64,000 nucleotides of DNA. It comes from Quercus robur. Lineage: Eukaryota > Streptophyta > Magnoliopsida > Fagales > Fagaceae. Below, piece by piece: positions 1 through 12,411 of the stretch (positions are counted from its first letter, which is position 1; each line of letters opens with the position of its first letter). The stretch covers positions 47,778,501-47,842,500 of the forward strand of contig NC_065539.1 of assembly GCF_932294415.1 (NCBI RefSeq), written 5' to 3'. A model generated the notes under the pieces. The model did not search any database, had not been told where the DNA came from, and worked only from the letters and a program-made list of their open reading frames with translations. A program made the translations under genes and the position numbers.

Positions 1-435
1 GAGTGATGAATATAAAATTTTGATATATAGTATAACAACCCACATCATGGCTAGTTTTGCTTATGCAGTGCTGATCATATTGATAGCATGCAGAGAGGGA
101 AAATCTTTCCTAGGTTTTCTGTGAGATGCAGGTTTTGTTTATTCAACATACTAATTAAGGGCTGGGCATAATATAGATTGCATCTTAATGGGACTTTAGC
201 AAAAAAAAAAAAAAAAAATCTTGAATAAGTAACATGCCATTGATAGTGTTGATCATGCCAAAGCAGGCCCTGGGAGGGGGGAGATCTGGATATGGTCTAG
301 TGACAAGCAGGGTCCAAATTATTATCCAGTGTAGCTACATCAGTAACATGATTTTTGTTACTTGGGTGAACAGAAAAGATGTTGAGAGTTAAAACATGTT
401 CTTTTATTTGTTTTTTTTTGTTTGTTTTGTTAAAG
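1..435. other. Intron or upstream part of the first gene; no exon recognised
   Basis: No convincing coding exon is seen. The stretch ends in a T-rich tract and an AG acceptor at 434-435, so it is most simply the intron before the first visible exon. It contains an A17-type run near 200-217. Confidence 0.4.
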
Positions 436-956
436 CGATTGGTGCTTATGTGTGGCAGACTTTATCTGATGCAAAGAAGTCAGGCATCATGGCTGAACTC
501 CAAAAGCTGGTAAACGAGTGGCCTTTGGAGGTTATCAAACGCCAAAAAGAAGAGGATAGGAAGGTAATGCTTTTAATAATTGAAGATTTTGAACTTCTAT
601 GTTTGTTAAATTGTGTGTTTGTCTTAGAAATCTAAGCTTAAGCATTTCTGTCTCTGTTATGTCCCATAACCCAGGCATTAGCTACGTCTTTGAAATCAGA
701 TATTCCTGCTATGGTTAGTGGTCTATTAGACATGGGCTTAGAGGTGAGTGTAAATGTTGAAGACCTAACCAGTAAAGAAGGTATTCTGTATTGAAGAAAA
801 TTGGCGCTGAATGTGAAGATCTAAGCTCCTTGCACTCATTGTATCTTGTACCAGAGAGATGACCATGTGTTTCAGCCAATACTGGTTGAGAATGAGCACC
901 TCAATGATTTCCTCTTTACAAAAGACACTTCTAAAGCCCTCATTCGCATCCTCTGA
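436..956 (+). CDS. C-terminal three exons of an unidentified protein (5' part outside window)
   Basis: Three exons join cleanly. Exon 436-563 is preceded by a T-rich tract and AG and followed by GTAATG. Exon 675-743 lies between CAG and GTGAGT. Terminal exon 855-956 is preceded by CAG and ends in TGA at 954-956. The first exon enters with two bases of a split codon; the other two junctions are phase 0. The spliced tail is about 99 residues, charged and probably helical. It includes AYVWQTLSDAKKSG, a lysine/glutamate-rich stretch ending QKEEDRK, then SDIPAMVSGLLDMGLE, and finishes DTSKALIRIL. No transmembrane segment or catalytic motif is visible. I do not recognise the family. Intact reading frame across three consistent splice junctions argues for a real gene rather than a relic. 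Function unknown. Confidence 0.6.
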
Positions 957-3247
957 CCAAGACAAAGATCTTTATTCTCTTTTTGGATGTAATTCTTTTG
1001 CGTCTCTACAATTGTTGCCATTCATTTTTCTGTTACATGCTCATGCTGTATATTGTGGATCCGCTGGTAGATTGGTGCGGCATAGTCATAAAATTTTGGT
1101 GAGTTTTGTTGAAAGGAGAAGGATCAGAATATCTGATTTAATAAAACAATCGTTGGGCGTCTGTTTCTAGGAACAGTTTTACACTGATTTCCAATTTCTC
1201 ATAGATAGAGCTTGGTTGCTGTCCCAAATGTACACTGTCCTGTTACAGAGTTGAGCTTAAATTTTGCTTGCCTCTACTAGCACACTAGATTGTTGTAAGT
1301 GCCCTACATGGTATGGCAACATTTTTTCTTTCTCAACCATTCGACTTTCTACTTTTGACATACTATATTAGTAAGATTTTGGTATGTTCTGATTTTAGCT
1401 GGGAAATTGAGTTTAAAACCGCCCTCTCTCTACGTTTGGGTTGGGGCAATTTAAGTAAATCCCTTGTACTCTTACTTCAGTGGGTTTATTTATTTTTTTT
1501 TTTGAATGAGGAAAAAAGGATCTCGTGTGTGTGTTTATTGACCCCGACCTACTTAAACCCTGAAACACATGGCTTGGGACCACTTGGGAAAGTTGGAGCT
1601 ATCACTACACGAATCCCCTCCCAGCCTCTTCACTGGCATTGATCTTAGAGGTATAAAAAATGACATAATTAACTTCATTAATCGTGACAGAAAGTGGTCA
1701 TGTGATAAAATTAGTCCATGTAACCAACTTATTATGAAAATATCTTTTAATAAAACTGTCATTTTAAATTGTGAGAATATCATTTTCAATTAAAATTTAG
1801 TAAAAAAGAAAAAAAAAGAAAAGAAAAAACAACAACAACAACAATAAAAAATTTGGCTTGAAAAGCACAGCACCCCTCTCTTTCTTATTTTCTTTCTCTT
1901 ATGGACTGACCACATTTTTTACTTTTTAGTGAGAAGTAAAAAAGCACACTTCTAGATTCAAGAACGTTGATCAATAAATAACCAAAAGTTGAAGAGAATT
2001 TTTTGGAAATTCAGACCAGTATTGGAACATAATAGGAATGTATGGGATGCTTCCATATAAGTGATATAACATTTATGCAGTGAGAAATGCAATCCATATA
2101 TAAAGATAAATGCATTCCAGTTTAGTCTAGGCCATCTCAACACTTTGATTGTCGATGGGCAACTTGGGTCATTGTCAAAGTTCCACTTCTGGCCTCAACG
2201 GAACACAGAAACATTGGAACAAACCCATATGTGAGGAACATATTTAGGACGTGTCCTTATGAAGGATTGAGATCTGGTGCAATAGCTGTTACACTATACA
2301 ATATTTTCTCAACGGTTCAGATTAAAAGTTAAAAAGTTAACTTTTGATACTAATCATTGGATCAACGAAGTTAAAAAGATAAAAAGGTTCAGAGTTTAAA
2401 AAAAGTTATAAATTTTGAAAAAGTAAAAAAGATGTGAGAGGTATTGCATGATGCAATAGCCTTAGGACTATTATATCGGATTCTAATTCGGTCGTCATAA
2501 GCATAATTTCAATCTTGTTTTAAATAAAACAAAGATAATAAATGCATTCCAATTTTTCCAAAAACTAAATTGCGTGGCTAGCAAGAAATATGAAAAAAAT
2601 TAATGATAAGATTGTACAAAATATGACTGAAATACGCGTAGGCTCGTTCTGTTGCAATGATTGGGACTTAACCCAACAGTTTCGTCTTTCACTCAAAGCA
2701 TTCTCATATTCTTCTAGTGCAAATACTTTCCTTTGCTACAACATATTCAGACCCCAATCTGAGTAATGTTTTCTTGGTAATTCTATAAAGCCCCACAATT
2801 TTGTTTTCTTGCTTGTACAACAAGGAAAGCATACAAACAAAAAACAAAAGGTGAGTTTGGATTTTTTTTTTTCTTTTAACCTTTTAATTTGTTTTTTTAA
2901 GTTTTTTATTTTTAAATTTATTTTTTTATTTTTTAAGCTTCACAACTGTATATTTGTCAACTTTCAACAAATAAAAAAAAATCCCAAACCTTATTCCAAA
3001 CTCATACAAAAAAGAGCAAAGAAAACAAGAAAAATAAAAAGAAAAGGTGAAAAGAAAGGAGAGAGAAAAAGGTTGAGCACAACATATTCAGCATGTCCTA
3101 GGACATCAAAATTTTGTGAATAACTCTATTGTACTTGATCTTTTTGTGTCTGAACATTTTCTTTGACATATTTACTCACAATAAATAATTTAATGTCTGA
3201 ATAATCCGTATTAAAAATATATATACTTAAAAAAAGAAAATTGAAAC
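957..3247. other. 3' flank and intergenic DNA, no gene recognised
   Basis: The first few hundred bases are probably 3' UTR of the preceding gene. The rest is AT-rich, with poly-A/T runs around 1800-1850 and 2860-2990. The open frames here are short, low in complexity and without domain-like composition, so they were not called. Confidence 0.5.
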
Positions 3248-4481
3248 CTATAAAATCAAAATCTCCTTCTTAATCTTCTCAACGGTATTGCCTCCATTGC
3301 CATTAACACATGCTGTAATTGTAACCATTACTTGCCCATGATTAACTGCAACATTTGCCGCCAAGACTTCTGCTTGGTGCTTATGAAACACCATGAAAAT
3401 CTTTGTCAATAGGCCTTGTTTCATCAACGTTTGAATCCCAAAAAATGTGACATTGCTAGAGACAATGACATTGTCAGAGAAATTCGAGTTAGGAACTGTC
3501 CCTCTAATTGGTGCCATTGATTTTGATGATTCCTTGAGCTTCTCCAACTGCCTTTTCTTTTCTTCAAGAAGAATTATATACTTCGCAGTTTCAGAAACTA
3601 TCTTCTCCCTTGTAGCCTTATGACATAAAATAACAACAAACACAAAACATTGTTATATATACTAAAATCCAAATAAAAATCCATATACCATGTAGGCTAT
3701 TAGTATCTGGCATGTTAAAAATAAACAAAATTTGTGACTAGCCATTTAATATAATTTGGTACACCATAGGAGAGAGATTAAGACCCACATGCTTGACAAA
3801 TTTTTGTGACATTTGTGATCCATAATTTTAGAGGAACATAATAGCTATCGAGTTAAAATTGAAGTAAACCCGCCAATCTTTATATATATATATGCACGCA
3901 CACAATAGGATTTGAAATCTTAAATCAGGAAGATTTGTGCCTATGAACCATGAAACACAAACATACAACCCATTAGCCTTAAGAGAGAGTTAAGATTAAG
4001 AACCATTGTGTTGAGACACTTAAAAAGAATATTATGTGAAACATTGAATCATAAAATGTAAAAACTTTACTCACAAACTTAAAGGGAACCCCATTTGAAT
4101 TCCATACAATCTAAATTTTTTTTACTTTTATAACAAAATATAATTAAGCATATGAACCATTAATATTATTGAAAATGAAATAAGAAATAACCCACTAACC
4201 TTGGGAAAGAGATCAGGGACATTTAACTGAAGATAATTATAATTCTGACTCATCTTTACCCTCCTATCTCTCTCTTTCTGGACACTCTCACTTCTAGCCG
4301 TGCCTTTTGGTGGCCTCCCACGCTTTCTTGAGCTCGAACCCTTTTCAACACACACAATTTCAGGCTCATGCAAAGTTGATATTTGTGACAGTGGTGGTAT
4401 CACAGAGTCACTGTAGTCCTTCATGATATCAAATAGAAAATTACTTATCTCCTCCTCTTTTTCTTGGCTTTCACTTTCCAT
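3248..4481 (-). CDS. bHLH transcription factor, two exons, ACT-like C-terminus
   Basis: Exon 1 runs 4481 down to 4200 and exon 2 runs 3616 down to 3248, with a 583 bp intron (donor AAG|GTTAGT, acceptor AAG|GCTACA, phase 0), giving 216 residues. The ATG at 4481 is used; the frame upstream of it has no other ATG. Residues about 55-60 are a basic RKRGRPPKG stretch. The bHLH follows: basic region KERDRRVKM with the conserved Glu and two Arg, helix 1 ending LFPK exactly at the intron, and helix 2 beginning ATREKIVSETAKYI and running into a Leu/Lys coiled coil. The position that is usually His in G-box binders looks like Ser, so E-box preference may differ. The last 60 residues alternate strand-like Val/Ile stretches and resemble the ACT-like domain of plant bHLHs (dimerisation). 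It is nearest in style to bHLH95-like proteins, but the exact subgroup is uncertain. Expected location is the nucleus. Confidence 0.8.
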
Positions 4482-4651
4482 TTGCCCTGTAAATTTCAAA
4501 CGGTACTTTGGTGGCGAATGTGATAGGAAAAAAGAAAGAAGAAGAAGTTTGATTGGTTTAAGGAAACTGTAGGAATATAATTCTGAACACAGAGATTTGC
4601 AGGATAGGCTTTTGTGAGAATGTGCTTTCTATGTGTTACATCCAAAACCAA

Positions 4652-4660
4652 TCATATATA
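4652..4660 (-). promoter_or_regulatory. Possible TATA box of the bHLH gene
   Basis: The minus strand reads TATATATGA about 170 bp upstream of the ATG, a reasonable distance for a plant promoter with a leader. Supported by position and composition only. Confidence 0.3.
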
Positions 4661-6512
4661 GTTTTGATTAATTCATCACTTTCATTTTTGTTTTTGTTTT
4701 TACCATTTATCTTTCGTAATATTACATATTTTGTCTCTAACTTTTAGCATTTATTTTCATATTGTTCTTATACTTTAAAATGTCTTTCAAAAGTCTTTTC
4801 TATTATCTAATTGATGGAAAATGCTAACGTATTAAATCAAAGACTGTATTAGATCAGCATATTTTACATCGATTTAATGATAAAAGACTGTATTAAAACA
4901 ATTATGAAAATATAGAGATTAAAGTAAAACATTTTAAAATATACTAAAAAGTTGAATAGCCCTTTTTTTTTTTGTTGTTGTTGTTGGGGTGATTATTATG
5001 AAGATTGGACTGTGCTGATCTCACTGACTATACGTTGGTGTGTTGATTTGGAAACAATGATTATGAGTCACAATCTGCATGCACATTTTGAAAGTGGGTA
5101 TGGTGAGGAATTTTATATATATATATATATATATATATGATTTTTGCTTTGCGATATGTTTTTTTGAGAAAAAGCTTTGCGATATGTCATTGAATATGAA
5201 GTGCATAAATAACTAACGGTGTCCATTCTTGGAGATTGCCTTGGATGTAGTTTTGGACCATCACATTCAGATTCAGTGTTCTATTTTTTGAGTTTCATTT
5301 ATGTATATAGTTAATTATTTATTTAAGAAGAATTTTAAGACAAATATATTGGTGTTTTTCAGCAATTAATAGAGGAAGAAATTGATGGTTGAAATATTAA
5401 ATTTGAGGACTTGCTGCTTATGTAAGCCATGGGAATCAGTTAGGTTCACGTGTATTATTGCCAATTTTATAAAATGGAACATGTTGAGACTAGAGAGTAA
5501 GACAAGATATTTTATTCTGTCTATTTGTAGTGGGAGAGCACGACACATGCACTCTACAAAGTGCAATCTCTATTCTCTACTCACTGTCTAAAACTTTTAA
5601 TAGAGTTTTATTTTTTAGTATTATTTTGGAAAATGTCTTGGACTCCCATCAAAATAATTAAAGCTAAGAACATTCACTTTTTTGTTTTGGTTAAATACTT
5701 AACCATCCTCATAGTGGTGTATTTTTGTTAAAATTTTATATACTTTTATGTAGTTTTCTAAAGCTAACTTTTGTCATGCCAAACATGCTTAAAAAAGTTT
5801 CAAGAAAAACTCGTCCTCTACAATCTACATGTGATGTTTCACTCCAATTCATTTTTTTTTTGGCATGAATGAGCTATGATTATGTTAGAAATTTTGAGGA
5901 CTAGAAAGTAGAAATCTGTACTTAAGTTAATTTGTTTTCTGCATAACAAAAGAGTTAATAAAAAAAAAGGGGGAAATCAAAGGATCTCTTCATCTAAGAG
6001 CTCCTTGATAACGACCAAGAAATAACTTGAGAGATAGGAATGGCCCCTATTATAAGATGACACTTGGCAATCCAAGACTAAAGACTAAAAATAATAATAA
6101 CAATAAGAGATTTTGGACAAAATTGCTTTATATTGTCAGCAACGATAGAGCTAATTTCTCTAGATAAATTCAGAGGTTATCCACTGATACCAATTGCTTA
6201 GGATTGTACAAGAAGAATTTCAGGTGGTTACTTTAAGGTGAAGTTGTTCAAGAGAATATCCCTTCAGCTTGTTTGACCACTGAGGTCGAACTCCTAAAGT
6301 ATACTATTTCTTTTTTCTTTTTCTGTTTTAACACTTTGTTTGGGAACTAATTTCAAAGTAATGAGTACTGGTGATCTCGTCCCAAATGAAAGCTGATTTA
6401 AGTGCAAATATTTATGATATTTTGTGTGTGTGTGTGTTGGTCCAAGAGAGTGTGTTATGTTTCTCAACAAAGAGAGAGAGAGTGTGTGTTATGCTATTGT
6501 TGTTATTATAAA

Positions 6513-6543
<31 letters not shown>

Positions 6544-7334
6544 TAAAATAAAAACCTTATGTTTTTTTTTTTTTTTTTTTTTGAGAAGGAATAAAAACCT
6601 TTTGTTTGTAGTCAACCCATGTCTATGCATATTTTCAACCCAAAAAGAAAAAAAAAATGGTGAATACATAATAAAGTCTTGGCCTTACATCCTGAACATA
6701 CCAAGGATCCTTTATTATAATTTATTTGATTTATGTACAATTTCTGAAAATTTTATTTTTACTAAATATCATTATACTTTTATCCAACTTATTTTCTAAA
6801 CTTAATAAACTAATAAAAATAAACACTTCTACACGAGCAAACCACAGCAATAAAGCACTTAAGCACATTGCATATATGGTTCAACAAGAACTTCATTGAA
6901 ACCAATAGCTCAAAGTATCAATTTGATCTTGGAATGACAGCCACAACTTTCATATATAAGCACTCCCAAATTTCTACTCTAATGAAAAAAAAAAAAAGGG
7001 AAATAGATAACAAGCCGTATAGGAAGGGTAGCTATAACTTTCTGAGTTAAAAGTTAGAAATTTAATAAACACCACATTTATCATTAATACAATTTGGCAT
7101 CTTGACAATAGTTGTGAAATATTTTACGAAAATTATTGTGACAAAGATATTGAAAATATAAGTACTCTTTTCACAAGACATAATCATAAGCAAACCAACC
7201 ACGATTGAAGGGAAAAAAACAAAAACGGAAAAAAACAAAACAAAAACAAAAGAAGAAGATACAATTGGGCTCCTTGGAGATGAGAGAACAAGGCCCAAAA
7301 TCCAAAAACATTAGTAGTAGTTGACAATTTTATT
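4661..7334. other. Intergenic DNA with microsatellites, no gene recognised
   Basis: AT-rich spacer between the bHLH and CASPL1E genes. Simple repeats include (TA)n at about 5114-5138, (GT)n and (GA)n near 6423-6488, and (TA)n near 6522-6545 followed by a T run at 6562-6581. Open frames are short, and several cross the microsatellites. Confidence 0.5.
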
Positions 7335-10222
7335 CTAAAAATTAGATGACCTTTTGTTGGAGCTGAGAGCAGACATGAGACCTAGCAACAGAAATGCTAG
7401 TGCTCCAAGCTGAGAAAGGCCAATAGCAACTGCACCTTGGTCACAAAATTTTCCAAACACACTACAAACTTCTTTCCACTGCACATGAGAATTCCCTTTG
7501 TAGCCCATTAAGGCAATGGCGGTGGCGGCTCCGTTGCCGGAGAAGACTAATGCAACCATTAGTGTATCCAGGATGATAATCATCTTGGGTAATATGTTGT
7601 TTTCACCTTTGCTTGTGAATAGGAGGAGTATAGAGAGGGCTGCATATGAACATGCTATGACATTTGTTGCCACAAAATACCTAGTACAAAGATAAAAAAG
7701 AAACGTTAATTCCTAAAATAACTGCATTTCCAAAATATGTTTAATAGTTCCAAAGAAGTAGTAATATTCTTGGAAGAGATATATAATTGTCATTCAAAAG
7801 GATAATTAATAGAGCAATTTTATATATTTACATGCTAATACAAATTGTTACTAACATAAACAATAAATTATCCTTGGTTTGGGAAACACATGATCTATTA
7901 TTGAGGATATATTACTTGTCAATAAGTCAATATGTCCTCAATAATATAGATCATCCACTAGGACCACTACCACGAGGAAAGTTAATGCGCAGACCTTTTA
8001 GCTAAGGAATGAGTTTTTGTTAGTGATAATTTTGTTTTGTATTTAAATCCTCCTTCCTTTATTTTCTACCATCATCTTTAAATGTTTAGTTTGTTTTAAT
8101 TAAATTTCCTTTTCACCCAAAAAAAGAGAAAAGAAAAGGTCAATAAGTTGAGAGGACGGGATTTTTGGCAATATATATATATTTGGGACCATGTTGATGG
8201 TGACACAACACTTGTTTTACACAATTGAAGAAGTAGATGGATGATCTTCCAACTTGAGTTGACGGGTCACGGGTGATGAATCCACCATCGATCCAACTTG
8301 TAATTTCAACATCACTTTATTAGAGTTTCACCAACACATAATGACATATATTAATTGCAGTGCTGGCAACATTTCAACGGTTGCTTTGTCTAGCTCTTTT
8401 TTTTTTTTTGGGAGAAAAGTCTAGCTGTATGAAGGTGATGTCCTATAGAGTTGGAAAGTCATAAGTTGTAGGGTCGATGTAATTAAAGATCAATTCAATG
8501 TTTGCAAACAGTTAGAGTTTTAATTGAACTTTTTTGTTTTGTTTTGTTTGTTTTTTTTTTTTTTTTCAGCTTTATTATTGTTGTTAGTGGGCTATAAATA
8601 AACCAAGTTATTTATAAGTAATTCAATTTTTTTTTTTTAAAGTCCTAATAATGGATGCTCTTGGAGCATTTGTTAACAGACTAGTTTTAATATCACTTTT
8701 ATGATAAATACTAGTATAAAAATCTGTTACTTTTTTCTTTTTTCATAAAAAAATTTCTAGAAATACTCCATAAACCAATGCCCTAAAGGCATTTATTAAC
8801 ATTTCTCTTAAAAAAAAAACTTAGTTCTATTGTTCTATATGTTTTTGGTTAGTAAATGAGACAAACTCATCTATTGAGTTTATTCAATAAGAAAATGAAT
8901 CAAGTTTAAACGTGTAGTCTATTTTGGGGATTACTCCATAAACCAAGGCATTCATTAACATTTCTCTTAAAAAAAAAAAAAAAAAAACTTAGTTCTATAG
9001 TTCTATATGTTTTCGGTTAGTAAATGAGACAAACTCATCTATTGAGCTTATTCAATAAGAAAATGAATCAAGTTTAAACATGTAATCTACTTTGGTGATC
9101 AACTCGAGCTTGGTTCGTGTTAGAAATAAAATTAAATGAACCAATCCTGTACTTTTTGACAATCAATTCAATTCTGTCTATTTAAAACCCTACTTGTTAA
9201 TTCTAAAAAAAAAAAACCCTACTCGTTGGTTAGCAAACACCTTTGAGCTAACATATTCATTGCAAAATTGTATGGAATCTAATATATAATTAAAATATAA
9301 TAAAGCTAATGATGTTTAATTTGAAATGATTGGACTAGATTTTGTGTCACACCGTCATCAATAATTCAAATATATATATATATATATATCAAAATAATAT
9401 TAGTCAAATTTTGTTTAAATACCGGTATTAAGGTAAAGTCTAATACATTTAAATTTTAAGAATCTCGTAACAAAGGAGAGAACAATACTATAGACATAAA
9501 AAATTTCTCACTTTTTTCATAATTTATTGAGATGACAAATTATAATTCGTATATTATTTCTACATAGCTCTACTCTACCATTGGAGAAAATATATTATAC
9601 ATCTAGTATATGTTTCCTTCCTCTCACATAGAGGTGGACCCACATGTGTAAGGTCCACCTCTATGTGAGGGGGAGGATGATAAAGTATCTCATGAGACTT
9701 ATATGACCATATCTTAATGACATGTGAGTCCCATGCGTGTGAGACCCTCATGTCAGTGAAATGTAAGTCTTATGAGACCATCTCATATAAGAATTTTCTG
9801 GAGGAAGATATATGCACCAGATTCATGGTATACCTCCTCTTGCCATTGATGTACTTTGAATAACAATTATAATATGCCATCCCAACAATTATGAAATATT
9901 TTGTGTTCATAATCAAACTTATTGAAAAGAAAAAGGACATCTGAATTAAAGGAATAACTTACACAAAGGCAGACAAGTAATGCCACTTAGCAGTAACAGG
10001 AACATTGATAGGTGGCAGGGTTGGGGTGAGCTGAATTGGGACAACCTTGGTCTGCTTGTTTACCCCCAAAAGTATAGCAGCAACAAAAGTTAGAACAAAA
10101 GCCAAAAGCCTTACAAGTAATTCACGACTCTTGGCTGTTCTTTGATTTGCCATCTTCATTTCCTTCTCTCTACTCTCCAACCCATCCATACCACCCATAC
10201 TGACCTTGTTCTGGCTCTCCAT
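7335..10222 (-). CDS. CASPL1E: CASP-like protein 1E type, four-TM membrane protein
   Basis: Exon 1 is 10222 down to 9963 and exon 2 is 7680 down to 7335. The 2282 bp intron has donor GT|GTAAGT and acceptor CTAG|G, splitting a Val codon. The product is 201 residues, normal for the family. The ATG giving MESQNKV is chosen because family members start similarly; an upstream in-frame ATG at 10237 would add five residues. TM1 is LLVRLLAFVLTFVAAILLGV with the family Arg; TM2 lies around FVATNVIACSYAALSILLLF; TM3 around LDTLMVALVFSGNGAATAIA with the conserved Asp; TM4 near the C-terminus. GYKGNSHVQWKEVC and FGKFC before TM4 match the CASPL1 extracellular loop. CASP-like proteins (MARVEL-related) scaffold plasma-membrane domains; the specific role of 1E members is not known. 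It has two exons, whereas the CASPL1D genes further along have three. Confidence 0.9.
7889..7952. repeat. Short imperfect hairpin 3' of a T-rich tract, inside the CASPL1E intron
   Basis: TGATCTATTATTGAGGA on the left pairs with TCCTCAATAATATAGATCA on the right apart from a two-base bulge. The stem is about 23 bp around a loop of about 15 nt. It could be a tiny MITE remnant or a small-RNA precursor. Confidence 0.5.
8761..9105. repeat. Tandem duplication of about 170 bp in the CASPL1E intron
   Basis: Copy 1 at 8761-8930 and copy 2 at 8931-9105 both start with ACTCCATAAACCAA, share a poly-A run of different length and then match closely through CAAGTTTAAACRTGTARTCTA. Divergence is a few percent by eye. 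Confidence 0.75.
9599..9822. repeat. Fold-back element (MITE-like) in the CASPL1E intron
   Basis: The outer arms ATCTAGTATATGTTTCCTTC and, at the right end, the near inverse of it flank nested inverted repeats. The most striking is a perfect 17 bp stem, TCACATAGAGGTGGACC, paired with its reverse complement across an 11 nt loop at about 9624-9668. A second inverted pair (CTCATGAGACTTATATGA / TAAGTCTTATGAG) lies further in. Confidence 0.6.
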
Positions 10223-10300
10223 TTTCAAAGAACACACAGAAAAGCACTGAACCTTCTTAGAGAGAGAGTAGAGGGGGCAAAAGAAAAAAGAGTGGGGAGG

Positions 10301-10310
10301 CTTATAAATA
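10301..10310 (-). promoter_or_regulatory. TATA box of CASPL1E
   Basis: The minus strand reads TATTTATAAG about 80 bp upstream of the chosen ATG, followed by a GA/CT-rich leader, as is common in plant genes. Confidence 0.5.
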
Positions 10311-10548
10311 GAGAAGGTAGAGATGGGTTTTGGTCAAACGGGCAAGTGTGAAAGAGCTATCAATGTTTGGCATTGTTAGGAGGGGAAAGTAGTGAAGTGG
10401 TTCATAAATTTGCACCAAAGGTAATTAAGACAAGCAGGTGGATAACACTGTATGTACGTTGAAGAAAGAGGACGAGTAATGGGTAGGAAGACTATAGGAG
10501 CCTGCAATTTATTACGAGTAGTATCAATTTGGTAGTGTGTTTACGTGC

Positions 10549-10846
10549 GAAATTTGTAATAAGATCAATGATTCATATGTGAGTAGAGGAATGAGTAATG
10601 CTTTCAAGTATTAAGTACTAGATAATTGAGAGGTTTAAAAAAAAAAAAAAAAACTAGGTTGAGAAAATTACGTTTTTTCAGAGAGAGTGACAAAGAAAGT
10701 GTTCATTTTTTTTTTTTCCTTTTGGGGTATTTATTGAAAAGTCAGTATCATTTTCCAAGAAATTTGTAATAAGATCAATAATTCATATGTGAGTAGAGGA
10801 ATGAGTAATGCTTTCAAGTATTAAATACTAGATTGAGAGGTTTAAG
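10549..10846. repeat. Direct repeat of about 87 bp, copies about 210 bp apart
   Basis: AAATTTGTAATAAGATCAAT begins both 10549-10635 and 10761-10846. The copies stay nearly identical through GAGTAATGCTTTCAAGTATTAA. The stretch between holds poly-A and poly-T runs. Confidence 0.7.
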
Positions 10847-11104
10847 ATTAATCTTGCTATCTTCATTATCAAAAAAAAAAAAAAAAAAAAATTCATGCTA
10901 TATTCGTTGTATCAATTTGTTGATATTTTAGTGGATTAACTTTATTCACCGTTATGTTTGTGAGTTTTTAAATTAAAATTGGCATGAACATACATAAAAA
11001 GTTAAAAACAATGGAATTGATTATAGTGTACCTGTGTACTTTTACCTAGCTAATGTGTTTAGGTGGAAGAAAATGAATTAAAAGGAAGGATATATAATTT
11101 TAGA

Positions 11105-11285
11105 TAAATACTACGACCATAATATTTTTACAATAAATCATATATAGGTAATTAATTAGTATTGATTCTAATTTGAATTTATCATTGAAATTATTTTTTT
11201 GTTCCACTAATAACAACCTGTAAGAACTTATCATTTATGATTTGTTATGAAAGTATTGTAAAAGTATTGTTGGATATAATATTTT
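11105..11285. repeat. MITE-like repeat, same family as 24650-24810 and 34430-34584
   Basis: The order of motifs is shared with the two later copies: an ACAATA/ACAACATTTTTA start, GATTCTAATTTGAA in the middle, TTTTTTGTTCCAC-like sequence and a final inverse of the start (TGTAAAAGTATTGT). No target duplication was identified. Confidence 0.45.
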
Positions 11286-12156
11286 TCTTAATTTTACTAT
11301 CATGTTATTGACCTTTTATTTTTATTTTTAAAAACTGAAAATATGAATAAAATTAGTATTTTACAAACAGATAAATGAACGAAAATTTCTTTAAAAAAAT
11401 CTCTCAATCATTCCAATTGTAAAAGTTGGAAAGTCGCACAATATCTCCACGTTAGGACAGCCATAAATTTGGACAAATAAGACAAGTACACTCACCGTTA
11501 GAATTGGGGAATTGGAGAGTTACAACTTACCAGTACACAACCTACAAGGCTACAACCATCCAGAAAAAAAATAGTACACAACCTACGTCACTTTATGACA
11601 GCCGAAAAATTTGATATTTATTAATGTGAAAAAGTAATGATGATAGACTTAATAAATAAAGTGATCAGTTCACATGTAAACTAGTGAAAATTTATCAATT
11701 CAACGAATGTGTAAAATTTGTCAATTTTTATCATAGTGTATTTTGAGTATGGTGATCACTTTTTAAGTATAAATACTTGTGGGATGTGGGGGTAAAGGTT
11801 GAGATTCAAATCTTCAGGAGAGGAAGTTTCACACATATATACACAAATTAAAATAGAAATTCTATTCTGTATAAAAAAAAAATGTCAATTTTTATTTATT
11901 TATTTACTATGTGATCTCTAGCACCGTCCACGGGCTGCTTTGGAATTTACAAGTTCGTGGCTTTGTTGGTAGAGTGCCAAGTGCCAACTATATATATGAA
12001 TAGGGGTTTATTTTGATAAGATCTTGTGGCATCTTAAGTTTGATCGGCTGGCAACAGGGTCACCAATACTAGTTCGATGGTTGCATTAAAATCAATTGAA
12101 CTTGAAAAGGATCACAACTTTTGTTCTTGATTATTGATACAATAAATCTAACCTAA

Positions 12157-12245
12157 TGTAAAATGTAATAAAATATTTGAGTGTATCTTCTTTATTATCA
12201 AAAGAAAATGTAATAAAATATTTGAGTGTATGTTCTTTATTATCA
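12157..12245. repeat. Tandem duplication of a 42 bp unit
   Basis: AAAATGTAATAAAATATTTG and its following GAGTGTATSTTCTTTATTATCAA occur twice in succession. The second copy supplies the left target duplication of the adjoining MITE. Confidence 0.7.
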
Positions 12246-12246
12246 A

Positions 12247-12411
12247 GAGCAAGACTTAGGTACAGTACTTATATGCTGTTCTTTAAGTTTTCCTTTTAAG
12301 ATTTTGTCATGTGGATTTTTTTTCATGAGATAGAAGTGTATTTTTTAGTTAAGTAGTCACATGACTAAATCTTAAGAGGAAAATCTAAGGAACAGTACCT
12401 AAGTCTTGTCC
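12247..12411. mobile_element. 165 bp Mutator-type MITE with 9-bp target duplication
   Basis: Terminal inverted repeats begin GAGCAAGACTTAGGTAC on the left and end GTACCTAAGTCTTGTCC on the right. Most of the element folds on itself, with loop-side arms carrying GTCATGTGGA / GTCACATGAC. It is flanked on both sides by TATTATCAA (12238-12246 and 12412-12420). A 9-bp duplication is the mark of the Mutator superfamily. Confidence 0.75.

Noticed and set aside
765..1170. Open frames on both strands around the terminal exon of the first gene
   Set aside because: They overlap the spliced terminal exon 855-956 in other frames and have no domain-like content.
2809..3123. 104-codon frame rich in Phe and Lys
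   Set aside because: It translates poly-T and poly-A runs; composition is low in complexity.
11790..11885. SINE-like tail (GATTCAAATCTTC followed by A run)
   Set aside because: The B-box-like word is weak and no A box or target duplication could be placed.
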